Positions 1 through 9,340 of a stretch of 64,000 bases of DNA are shown piece by piece (the stretch's first letter is position 1; each line of letters opens with the position of its first letter). Location: contig NW_025841136.1 of assembly GCF_002878395.1 (NCBI RefSeq), forward strand, positions 810,347-874,346, in the 5' to 3' direction. Source of the DNA: Capsicum annuum (taxonomy: Eukaryota; Streptophyta; Magnoliopsida; Solanales; Solanaceae). The translations under genes and the position numbers were made by a program. Under the pieces are notes generated by a model, which worked only from the letters and a program-made list of their open reading frames with translations, had not been told where the DNA came from and searched no databases.

Positions 1-3000
1 TATCGGAAGATAACATAGTGCTTGGTAGCTATTATCCGACCAAAAAAATAGTCCGTATCTTGGGTTTGCTGGTTGAAAAAATTGAGTGCTGTGAGTCAGT
101 ATATATGTTGTATTATGGTGATAATGAACACTTTACATCTTGTAAATTTGTGGCAAGGGAAGGTACAAGCGTTGTGTTAGCTCTCATAAGAGAAAATTGG
201 TCCCTTACAAGAAAATGTATTACTTTTCTTTGACTCCAAGATTACAAAGATTATATGCATCCCATGCTACAGCTTCCAACATGAGATGGAATCATGAGAA
301 TAAAAAAGAGGATGGTATGATGCGTCATCCATCGGATTCTGAGGCTTGGAAGAACTTCCATGAAACTCATTTCTTTTTTGATGCTGAACTAGGAAATGTT
401 AGGTTGGGGTTATGTATAGATGGTTTTCAACCATTCAACCAGTCTGGAAGGAAATATTCTTTGTGGCCAGTGATTCTGACTCCATACAATTTACCTCTAG
501 AAATATGCATGAAAGAGGCTTACATGTTCTTAACAATCATTGTTTTAAGTCCAAGCAATCCCAAACATAAAATTGATGTTTACTTGTAACCTCTAATAAA
601 GAATTGACCTAATTGTGGGAGATAGGTGTAGAAATATTTGACATCGCAAGAAAGAAAAACTTTCAATTAAGGGCAGCTTTGATATGGACAATTACTGACT
701 TTCCTGTATATTCTATGTTATTAGGATGGAGTATTGCGGGTAAGTTAGCTTGTCCTGTATGAAGGAAACACAGTCCTTCTGATTACAACATGGAAGAAAA
801 CAATCTTGGTTTGATTGCCATAGAATGTTTCTTGACCAATAATACCTATTTAGGAGAGATCATAAGAACTTTCTTAAAGGACAAACTGACAAAAGGCCAC
901 CACCACCATATAGAACAGGAGAAGAAATGTTGAACCAAATTTAAAATTTTGGGATAAGAAAAGTAACAGAGTTAGATACAGAAGAAGTCAATCAAAGAAT
1001 GTATAAGTCATGTGGATGGAAAAAGAGAAGCATGTTTTAGGATTTTCCATACTAGAGTTCTAACATGATTCGACATAATCTTGATGTCATGCACATTAAC
1101 AAATTTTTTTTGATAATTTATTTAACACAGTCCTTAATTTTGATGACAAAACCAAAGACAATCCAAAGTCGCATCTAGATACGACAAAATATTATGATCG
1201 ACCTCAGTTGGTAAAGGATGGAAGTGGACAATATCCCAATGTTGTCTATACAATAGAAAAGGAAGCAAAAGTTATCTTGTTTAATTGGGTAAGGGGCTTA
1301 AAGTTACTAGATGGGTATGTTTTAAATTTGGGTACGTTGATAGACAGAGAACCGAATAGGTTATTTGGTATAAAAAGTCATGATTGTTATGTGTTCATGC
1401 AATGACTAATGTCTATTACTTTTCATGAACTACTTCCTAGTAATATTTGGTAGGCACTTACAGAATTGAGCTTATTTTTTAAGGATCTTACTTCAACCAC
1501 TCTACGAGTGGATTATATGGTGAGATTGGAGAGAGATATTCCACAAATTTTTTCCAAGTTAGAACATATATTTTCTCCTAGGTTCTTTGACTCAATGTAA
1601 CATCTTTATGTGCACCTTCCATATGAAGCAAGGATAGCTGGACCTTTACAATATCGTTGGATGTATCCTTTTGAAAGGTAAATGTGAAACTCTATGTAAA
1701 ACTTGTGATAACTGTAATAAATAACATAACCTTTCAAATTGTAATGTTCTATCTATTTATGCATATAGGCATTTGAGAACTCTTAAAATGATGATTGGGA
1801 ATAAAGTTAGTCTTGAGGTTCTATTTGTAAAGCGTACTTGATAATGGAGTCAACACAACTATTTTCTCATTATTTTGGACCTCATGTCATGTCACGTAAT
1901 CATGATGTTGATCGTAATGATGATGGTGGTGATGTAGAATATCTTAAAGGAAATCTATCAATATTCTCCCATCCAGGTTAGCTATGGCGAGAAGCAAAAA
2001 AAGATATTTAACTCTAGATAAAATCAAATCTGCCCAAAATTATATTTTACTAAATTGTGAGGTGCTTGAGCCATTTGTGAGATAACCCAAAATAACTTAA
2101 TAATATAATTATGTCCTTATATCATGACTACTTATTAAAATTATGTATTGCAATGAAGCATGTTCCTGGAACTTTTGCAAGAAGAATTTTCAAATCTCCC
2201 AAAGTGAAATAGACGAGTGCCTAGAAGAAAATTTCTCTATATGGTTCAAGGAATATGTAAGGTTTTAAATAAATATTATGCTTTATATAATGATGTACTT
2301 AAAATGGCTTCTCCAATTTAATCAAATGTTTAAACTTTTTTTTAAATAGGCCCGATGCAATTTCATTGTGCATGAATTCTTGTGTAGTCTTGATCATGGA
2401 CTATTAATTGGAGCTACACGTCATTCAGTTTATTTTGTTAATGGATACAAATTTTACACAAAATGTCATAGTAGCATAAGATAAATAATGAATAGTGGAG
2501 TTTGTATCTAAGATCCAAATTTTAGTGATTCTTATGGATGGATAAAAGAGATTATACATGTAGAATACTGTGAAGCACCTTTAAACCAAACTATCTTATT
2601 CAAATATGAATGGTTTGAATGAACAATGGATGTTGGTGTTAAGAAGCATAATCAGTATAAATTGATTTATATTAACCATTGTCGCTGGTATAAAAAATAT
2701 GAACCTTTTATTCTTGCAATGTAAGAAACTCAAGTATGTTATGTACCTTATCCAAGTAAGAAAATGGACAAGGATGACTGGTTAGTTGTATTGAAGGTCA
2801 AACCTTGAAATTTTATTGAATTACTAGTTGAGGAAGTTGTGACAACTTTAGAACTGAATGTTCCTTTTCAAGTTGAAGAAGTTGAAGTCCATGAGATAGA
2901 TATGTCTATTTTTATTGATGAAAATATACTCTTGCATGATCCAAATGGGGTTGTACTTGATCACCATAAGCTCCAAAAACTCCAAGAAGAATCAACATAA

Positions 3001-3075
3001 GAAGAATATGAAACCGAGGAATCTGAGGAGGATGAGGAAGAGAAAGAATCTAAAGAAGAGATAGATAGTGACTAG
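1..3075 (+). pseudogene. TNP2-like CACTA transposase (Transposase_21 / DUF4218 / DUF4216), degraded
   Basis: This is the transposase gene of the CACTA element, which in intact relatives cuts and rejoins the element ends in the nucleus. Readable segments in order are SYYPTKK (from 27), SLTPRLQRLYAS (about 227-262), MRHPSDSEAWKNFH (about 319-360), RLGLCIDGFQPF, WPVILTPYNLP, then NFQLRAALIWTI (about 660-690), then RHNLDVMHI near 1070. DUF4218-like blocks follow (HDCYVFMQ at 1380, LPYEARIAGPLQYRWMYPFER to 1677). A DUF4216-like part from 2350 includes HSVYFVNGYKF. The gene ends in a very acidic tail and a stop at 3075. Two introns keep GT-AG ends: 1678-1768 (joins FE/RHLRTL) and 2257-2349. In-frame stops (for example 589, 1405, 1600) and frame changes show it is dead. 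The N-terminus, which usually carries a zinc-finger-like domain, lies off the window. Confidence 0.9.
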
Positions 3076-3505
3076 ACCTTAATAAAAATCTGCTTTTTTG
3101 TTGTATTTTGTATTTAGTAAGAAGACATATTTTGTATTTTATGTTTAGTAAGAGGACATATTTTGTATTTTGTGTTTTTGAAAAATATTATCATTTCCCT
3201 AGTTTCTACTTTTCAGTTCTTTTTTTTAAAATAAAGATAACACCTTTTGACATAGCAAAAGTATCCCCTACATAGTGTTGTAAAAGGAGAAAACTGAAGA
3301 TTAAAACACTATTTTGTGATGAGTCTTGGGTAAGCATATAAAAAACTTGGGATGCAGATCTGTATATGTTTTATTGATCAATTAAATGGACATTCTATCA
3401 AATGCTTTTATTTCTTTTTAATAATCTATCAGCTTTACATAGCACATGATTTTAATTTGGTTTTTACTATTAATGATCTGAGAACTGTTATCTTTTTTTA
3501 TAGAT
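3076..3505. other. Spacer between the two CACTA genes
   Basis: No coding motif is visible. The stretch is AT-rich. Around 3110-3175 a segment like AGTAAGAGGACATATTTTGT occurs twice in tandem. It ends in a T-run followed by TATAG just before the start of the next gene, which could be an intron acceptor or simply the 5' UTR of that gene. Confidence 0.5.
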
Positions 3506-6500
3506 ATGACTCGAGGTGGATATCATGCCGCGAAGTCCTCTGGTAGGGGTAAGACTTCTAATCATGACAAAATGACTTCTATTCCAACTCTTGTTATTGA
3601 ATAGGCTGGTACAAGTTCCAATCCTAAAAGTACACCATCAGGCCAAAGAAGTACCTTCCCAGTCATTCCTGATACATCTCTGCTTTCATATATCCAAAGA
3701 AGCCCAACAGGACAGTGTATGAATACTCAAAGTAACCCAATATTTAAGGGAACATCCTCTGGGATAAATCAAACTGGTGAAGGTGATTCCACTAGTACTC
3801 AAGGTTGGAACCTTATTTTTCTCACTTCTTTAGGGTTAGTACTTACTACTTATTATTTTAATTATTAATAAGGAATAATTGGCACTTATTTCTTCCATTA
3901 GTACACATCTTAGTACAACAGTAACTTTGGATAGTAATGTCATATTAGTTATGTCATTCTTGGTAATGTTTTATTGTATGCTATGTTTGCTTAATCTTTT
4001 AACCATGTAAATACCAAGAATTAGCTGGGAGGTTTTGAATTAGATGTTTTTATCTTACTATTTGGTCTCTATTTATGATAATATGTATAATGTTTGTATA
4101 CTATTTAGTTATGTTCTATTATATGCTGTATCAGCTAAATAATTGCTTTGGTGCTAACAAGGCTGCAGTAAATTCTTATTACTAACTGTTAAACTAGATA
4201 ATATCATCTATGCACCAACTTGTTTAAATGTGTACAGGATAGAAACTTCTTCAAAATGCTCCAGTTCCATTACATTATCCTTCAAAAGTGAAGTTGATCC
4301 TAATGGAATCAATTGGAAATCTGTCTCCAAAGAAGTCAAAGATGGTTATTTTGGAGAATTCAAAGTTAGTTGAAAACTATTTACATTGGATATTATATTA
4401 TGACTCAAATCTATTTGTGAATTGTACTGATGGATGCTTCATAATTCCTTATGTATATTGTTTACTTGTTTTAGTACTGGTTATTTTGAATTGTAAAAAA
4501 ATTTTACTAAGAATTATTTGTATACTATTTGATCTAAAGGAACATGAGTTAAGTAACAATGAAGACTATTAAAATATCTCACATGTTTTCTTTACTATTT
4601 TCTCGGTATTTCTCCTAAAGCAGTGACCTTGAACTGTAGCAGCAGTTTCAGAACTGCATGTAGCAGTAGTTTCAGAATTGCATATAGCAGTAGTTTGAAC
4701 TTGTACCTAGAGTCCCTCTTCAATTGCAAAAATATGCATAGGGAGGAACAAACAATGCTAAGTAGGGAGGTGTCATGGTAAACAGGTCCAGATTATCATC
4801 ACATGCTGAGTATGCAGTTTTTATAATATTGTTACATGTAGTTTCCTGCATTTTTTACAGTATCCTGCATTTTGTTACAATGGTTATAATGTTGTTGCAG
4901 ATAGTTTCCTATATTTTGTGTTTGTAACTGTATTCTGAGTATGCAATTTTATATCTATAGTTTCCTCCATTCGATTTATATAGTTTTTGTGTATACAGTT
5001 TCCTGCATTCTATGTATGCTATTTTTGTGTATGCAATTTTTGTGTATTTAGTTTCTTGCATTTTGGATATGTAACTATAGTTTTTATTTATGAAGTTTCC
5101 TACATTCTGTTTATGCAATTTTTGTGTAACCAGTTCTCTGCATTCTGCGTATGAAGTTTTGGTATATATAGTTTTTGTGTATATATGCACTTTCCTGCAT
5201 TCTGGATATTCAACTGTAGTTTTTTTATATGTAGTTTCCTATATTCTATTTATGTGGTTTTTGTGTATTTAGTTTCCTACTTTTTGTGTATGCAGTTTTG
5301 GTGTATGCAATTTTTTGTGTGTACAGTTTCCTGTATTCTAGATGTGCAATTATAGATTTTGTATGTAGTTTTCTACATTCTGGTTGTGTATACAGATTTT
5401 GTCAATTGTCGATTTATAGCTACTTCAAATAACATAGCATTTCGCAGATACTATATGATTTCATTCAATGTGTTTTATCCCATTTACAAATTAAAGTGAA
5501 TTATTATATTTCTTTAAAATATATTTCAGAAGAATTTCCATTGAGATGCTTCCATTAGTGAGACTGTGGTGAAGAAACAATGACTGAAGAAGGTTGCACT
5601 ATACTAAAAGAATTTCATTTCTAATATAAAGAAACACAGTGCTACAGTTCAATTGGAGTTTGTAAATAACCATGTGTGGGAGAGGTGGATGGAACTTTGG
5701 AAAAGTGATAAATGTGTTAAAAAGTTAGAGATAAATTCAAAGAGCCATTGTAGTGGCTGTGAAGTACCTTTTGGGACATACACAAGTGGTTCTATCATAG
5801 TTGCAGAGCATCGAAAGAAACTTATAATTATAAATTTAGTTTGCTTGCTTTAAATTTCATGGTACGCATACATACATCTCAACTAGCATTATAATATTTT
5901 GACTGTTATTTATTTGTAGAGGCTGTTACAATAGGTTGAGATCCGACTCCAAGTGAGTTACATTTACACGTCCACATACATAATCATGATGGTAACTCTT
6001 TTGTTGCTGAGAATTCCCGACTTCTCCACATAAGTCCTTAATTTATATTATTAGATATACCCTTCTCTTATTTTTTCTTTTGTATTGACATCTATCAAAA
6101 GTCCTTATTATACATGAAAATAAAAGAAACAACAGTAAGTTAAGTCTATTTAATATCACTCTACTTGTTAATTACAGGAAAAGTATGAAAAAATTGTACG
6201 AGAAAAAAGACAAACTTAATCTGAAATTGATCAATTAGAATCATATTATGAAGTTGTAGGAGAAGTAAAGAAGAAAAGATTATTTGGTCTCGGGTCTGAA
6301 GCTGAAAGTTACTTTGGGAAAAAACTTTATGCCTGTCATGCCTCCACATCATCATTACCACCTTCGGTTTCTTTATAGACAACAAATTTAGAGGATTTTG
6401 TGAAGCAATTGATTCCAAAACTTACCACTCACTTTCTTCCGATATTATTGAACGTGTTCATGGTATTAGGGTACAAGAAGGGGTCAAGCTTGATCCTCCT

Positions 6501-6530
6501 CCTACTAATGATAATGACGTTGACTCGTAG
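3506..6530 (+). pseudogene. TNPA-like second CACTA gene (Transposase_24, Ptta/En/Spm family), degraded
   Basis: The likely start is the ATG at 3506 (MTRGGYHAAKSSGRGK), a basic low-complexity N-terminus usual for this family. Proteins of this type bind the subterminal repeats of CACTA elements and assist TNP2. The family core is recognisable at 5650-5820 (HVWERWMELWKS; then CSGCEVPFGTYTSGSIIVAEH), 5925-6040 (DPTPSELHLH, FVAENSRL), 6179-6375 (KYEKIVREK, ESYYEVVGEVKKKRLFGLGSEA) and 6385-6530 (LEDFVKQLIPKLTTHFLPI; ending in PPPTNDNDVDS before the stop at 6528-6530). The stretches 3820-4230 and roughly 4560-5530 read as introns. An inline stop at about 3601 (VIE then stop) and further frame breaks indicate a pseudogene. 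Exon borders are approximate. Confidence 0.8.
4620..5405 (+). repeat. Irregular tandem repeat in an intron of the TNPA-like gene
   Basis: Variants of GTTTCCTGCATTCTG and GTATGCAGTTTTTGTGTA alternate about twenty times. Copies are of uneven length (roughly 20 to 45 bases) and heavily diverged. Upstream, GCAGCAGTTTCAGAACTG and GTAGCAGTAGTTTCAGAATTG start the series. It lies between recognisable exons of the TNPA-like gene. The minus strand stays open for about 93 codons here only because the repeat lacks stops in one frame. No function is apparent. Confidence 0.75.
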
Positions 6531-6755
6531 CTTCATTTTATTCGTAGCCCTTCATCATTGTATATTTTTTGATAGACTATTTTGTGTTGTAACAAATACA
6601 AATTTTGATGGATGTGGGTTTGACATTAGCTTATTTTGATAAAATACTTGAACTTATGGATGTTTGGACATAGTTATTGTGCATTTTCTATCTATATGAA
6701 TCGTGGTTATTTTAATTATTCAATAATTTACGTATTTCAATAATTTTCTTACATA
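6531..6755. other. 3' flank of the TNPA-like gene inside the CACTA element
   Basis: AT-rich sequence, presumably the 3' UTR of the TNPA-like gene. I see no coding or RNA feature. Confidence 0.4.
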
Positions 6756-7217
6756 ATTATTAGCGACAAAAAATTAGTGGCTAACTTTTGTCGTAGCTAC
6801 TGAAAATTTTAAGCGATGGATAAATTTATTCGCTAAAGAAGGTTGCTATTAGCGACTTGTCTTTTCTACTAAAAAACTTTAGATAAATTTGATCACTAAA
6901 GACAGCTACTCTGTTGACAAAACAATGTTGCAACAGATCAACAACAAAATATTCTATCATAAATTTTGCCATGATGAAAATTAATTTTGGAAATAGCAAG
7001 GTATAGCAATGCAATATTTCTTCGAAACATCAGCAATTGATAGAATTTTTTGCTAAGTAGTCACAAGTTTTGAGATGAAAATTATTTTTCATTGCTAAGA
7101 GGCTAGCAATGAGCAATATAGAAACAAAATCGTATCCATCGCTTTTTCTGTTTAGCGATAGATTTAAATAGAATAACGACGAAATGTGACTATCGCTAAA
7201 TGCATTTTTTTGCAGTG
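6756..7217 (+). repeat. CACTA right subterminal repeats and terminal inverted repeat
   Basis: Short direct and inverted copies of TTAGCGAC, TAGCGAT and CGCTAAA recur across this stretch, as expected for the subterminal binding sites of TNPA-type proteins. The last 13 bases (7205-7217, TTTTTTTGCAGTG) match the CACTA terminus apart from one base (CACTG rather than CACTA). The partner TIR is outside the window. Confidence 0.8.
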
Positions 7218-7582
7218 TAATGTTTGGGCCATTAATTATGCTATCGCCTAAGTTATTATCATTCTTAACAATTGCACTAGTAATCATATTGGAAATCTTC
7301 CTTATTATCGATATTAGAAATGATAATATGGTGCTAGAAGGCATACTTATTGACTATATATAAGGATATTTTTTAGATTATGCTTGAACACTTGATACTT
7401 CCTTATATGATTACTTATGCTAATGATTTTGCCCCTTCTCATACATATCTAGATACCCATCTCTACAGTATGGGATGGAGGAAAATATTGGTAATGAAGA
7501 TATAAGTTTTGGGGAAAAGCTCGATGATTGTTTATATTATTCATGTTATCTTATTCATTTCTCCTTTATATTCAATTACATT

Positions 7583-7722
7583 AGCCCTCATGGGGCTTGT
7601 CTTTTACTTTATCCCTCGTGGGGCTTGTTATTTACTTTAGCCCTCGTGGGGCTAGTTATTTACTTTAGCCCTCATAGGGCTTGTTATTTACTTTATACCT
7701 CGTGGGGCTTGTTCTTTATTAA
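7583..7722 (+). repeat. 28-bp tandem repeat with hairpin, 5 copies, LTR A
   Basis: Five consecutive units of about 28 bases follow the pattern AGCCCTCGTGGGGCTTGTT plus TATTTACTTT. Each contains the self-complementary pair AGCCC / GGGCT around a five-base loop (TCATG or TCGTG). The same array with five units is in LTR B at 15947-16083. Confidence 0.9.
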
Positions 7723-7754
7723 TGCTATAAATTTATGTATTATGATGTTATAAT

Positions 7755-8130
7755 GATACCCATCAAGGCCCAAGGATATTATGATGATATGATGATACTT
7801 TGTGAGGCCGAATGATATCATAATGCCATATTGATACCTGATAAAGCCAGAGGATGTTATGATGATATGATGATACCTGGTGCGACCGGATAGTATTGTG
7901 ACAATATGATCATACCTGACAATTCCGAAGGATATTGTGATGATATAATGATACCCGATAAGGTTGGAGGATATTGTTATGATATGATGATACTCGACAA
8001 GGCCAAAGGATATTGTGATGATATTATATTACCTAGTGTCACCAGAGGATATTGTGATGTTATATTAATATCTGGAAAGGTCAAAGGATATGATGATCAT
8101 ATGATGATGCCCAATAGGGTCGAAGAATGA
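7755..8130 (+). repeat. 39-bp minisatellite, about 10 copies, LTR A
   Basis: Units begin GATACC and follow GATACCCGACAAGGCCGAAG then GATATTGTGATGATATGAT. The period is 39 bases, i.e. 13 codons, so one frame stays open at 7906-8130 as a 13-residue repeat of the type MMIPDKAEGYCDD. Units differ by several substitutions. The homologous array in LTR B has about 15 units. Confidence 0.92.
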
Positions 8131-9327
8131 TTATTGATTTGCCTATGTGCAATCTACTGGCTTAAATCCGGGTAGCCCTATGTATGGCAATCATGTGTTA
8201 TTTATGATCTTGTGTAGTTGGGTATAATATTGATATTAGAGATATCAGTAATAGTCTTATATAAGTTATGGTATAAAGTGGTATAGAGGTTATATGATGA
8301 CTAGTGAGTAATTGGTTTGGTACTAAACATTTGTTAGATAATATTATGTGAATAGGGTGTATTAATGAGATAGATGCCTATATGATGGTATGGTTATGAT
8401 TACGGGTATATTGGTATATGTTATTCCATTGTGATTGTTGATGATGATTATGAATATTGGCAAATAGCTGTTGGATAAAAATTGAGGAAAACTATGGATA
8501 ACAAGGATGTTTGAATATATTGTTAACTTGAGTACTTTATGTTTCTCTTGGATGTACTCTATGATGGTATGGAATGTCGTGATGAGTTCTATACTTTATG
8601 CACTAGTTGGTGTATGGGCGCTAACTCTGTACTTGTGCTTGCTTTTGATTGTACTTGTGTTACTCTATAATTCTGAATTGTTTATTTCTTATGCACATTG
8701 GTATTGGCATGTGTTGATGCCTTATGTTACATTGTTATTCTTATTTGATTACTTAATATATATAGTGATGGTGGAGATGATACAAGTTCGATTTTGTACC
8801 TTGACTTAGTTATGATTATCTTGCATTTTATCATTCTTATATCATGATTTACCTTAGTGTCGATGATGCCTACTGAGTACCCATTATTTTTATATTCTTA
8901 CTACACTTCTGTACCTATTTGGTGTAGTTTCGAGTATTAGTTGTCGCCATAGATTGTGGTTTATACGGTGATTGATTTCTGCAGATAAGGTGAGCTCTTA
9001 GAGATTTAGTCGCCCAATTTCCTTCTAACTCCTGTATTTAGCCTTTAGTATTGGAGATAGATGTATGGACTATTCTAAACTTATAGTTATATTGATACTA
9101 TTATATGCTCTCGTACTAATTCTACTAGGTTTCGAGATTGGTATCTTGTTGACTATTTATTTTATCTAGAACCCTTATTTTTACAATTAAAGTTATCAAA
9201 TTTCGACTATATTGGGCTTTTTTTACTGAATTAACCCACTATCTTAGGTCTGGGTTTAGGTATTTTCTTACCTACTGGAGGGTTGTGGTAGGCTCCAGCA
9301 TGGACCATAAATTGGGTAGTGACAAAT

Positions 9328-9340
9328 TGGTATCAGAGCC
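9328..9340 (+). promoter_or_regulatory. Primer binding site of unit A (tRNA-iMet)
   Basis: TGGTATCAGAGCC lies three bases after the LTR end at 9324 and is the complement of the initiator-methionine tRNA 3' end, the usual primer of plant Ty3/gypsy and many Ty1/copia elements. The match is perfect over 13 bases and fixes both the LTR end and the plus orientation of the unit. Confidence 0.92.

Larger units (their letters stand above)
1..7217 (+). mobile_element. CACTA (En/Spm-type) DNA transposon, left end outside window
   Basis: The element holds two adjacent plus-strand genes typical of CACTA transposons: a TNP2-type transposase and a second gene of the TNPA/Transposase_24 type. After these come subterminal repeats built on a TAGCGAC/CGCTAAA motif and a right end reading TTTTTTTGCAGTG, the reverse complement of a CACTGCAAAAAAA terminus. 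The next three bases are TAA. The homologous uninterrupted LTR at 15511-15513 has TAG there, so the right boundary is supported by an empty-site comparison and fits the 3-bp duplication of this superfamily. The element inserted into the LTR of unit A, about 2.08 kb from that LTR's start as judged from copy B. Both genes carry stops and frameshifts, so it is non-functional. The left terminus is beyond base 1 and cannot be checked. Confidence 0.9.
7218..9324 (+). mobile_element. Unit A 5' LTR, 3' portion only (long-LTR chromovirus-like family)
   Basis: The segment aligns by eye with 15511-18384, the 3' 2.9 kb of the complete LTR of unit B. It ends TGACA at 9324, followed three bases later by a tRNA-iMet primer binding site. 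The missing 5' part would lie left of the CACTA insertion, outside the window. Compared with copy B it lacks a segment of about 470 bases (B 16868-17340) and one of about 75 bases near 15860, and it has fewer 39-bp repeats. A hydrophobic open frame at 8507-8809 is not conserved in B, so I do not call it a gene. Confidence 0.85.

Noticed and set aside
5090..5272. Cysteine-rich small protein in the TNPA intron repeat
   Set aside because: It is a translation of the GTTTCCTGCATTCTG repeat. There is no start context and no conservation.
7906..8130. A 13-residue repeat protein encoded by the minisatellite
   Set aside because: Frames are open on both strands only because the unit is 39 bases. There is no conserved start, and the frame is not continuous through either array.
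8507..8809. Hydrophobic 100-codon open frame in LTR A that looks like a small membrane protein
   Set aside because: The homologous stretch in LTR B (17557-17763) is broken and diverges freely. T-rich DNA gives hydrophobic residues by composition. I treat it as LTR sequence.
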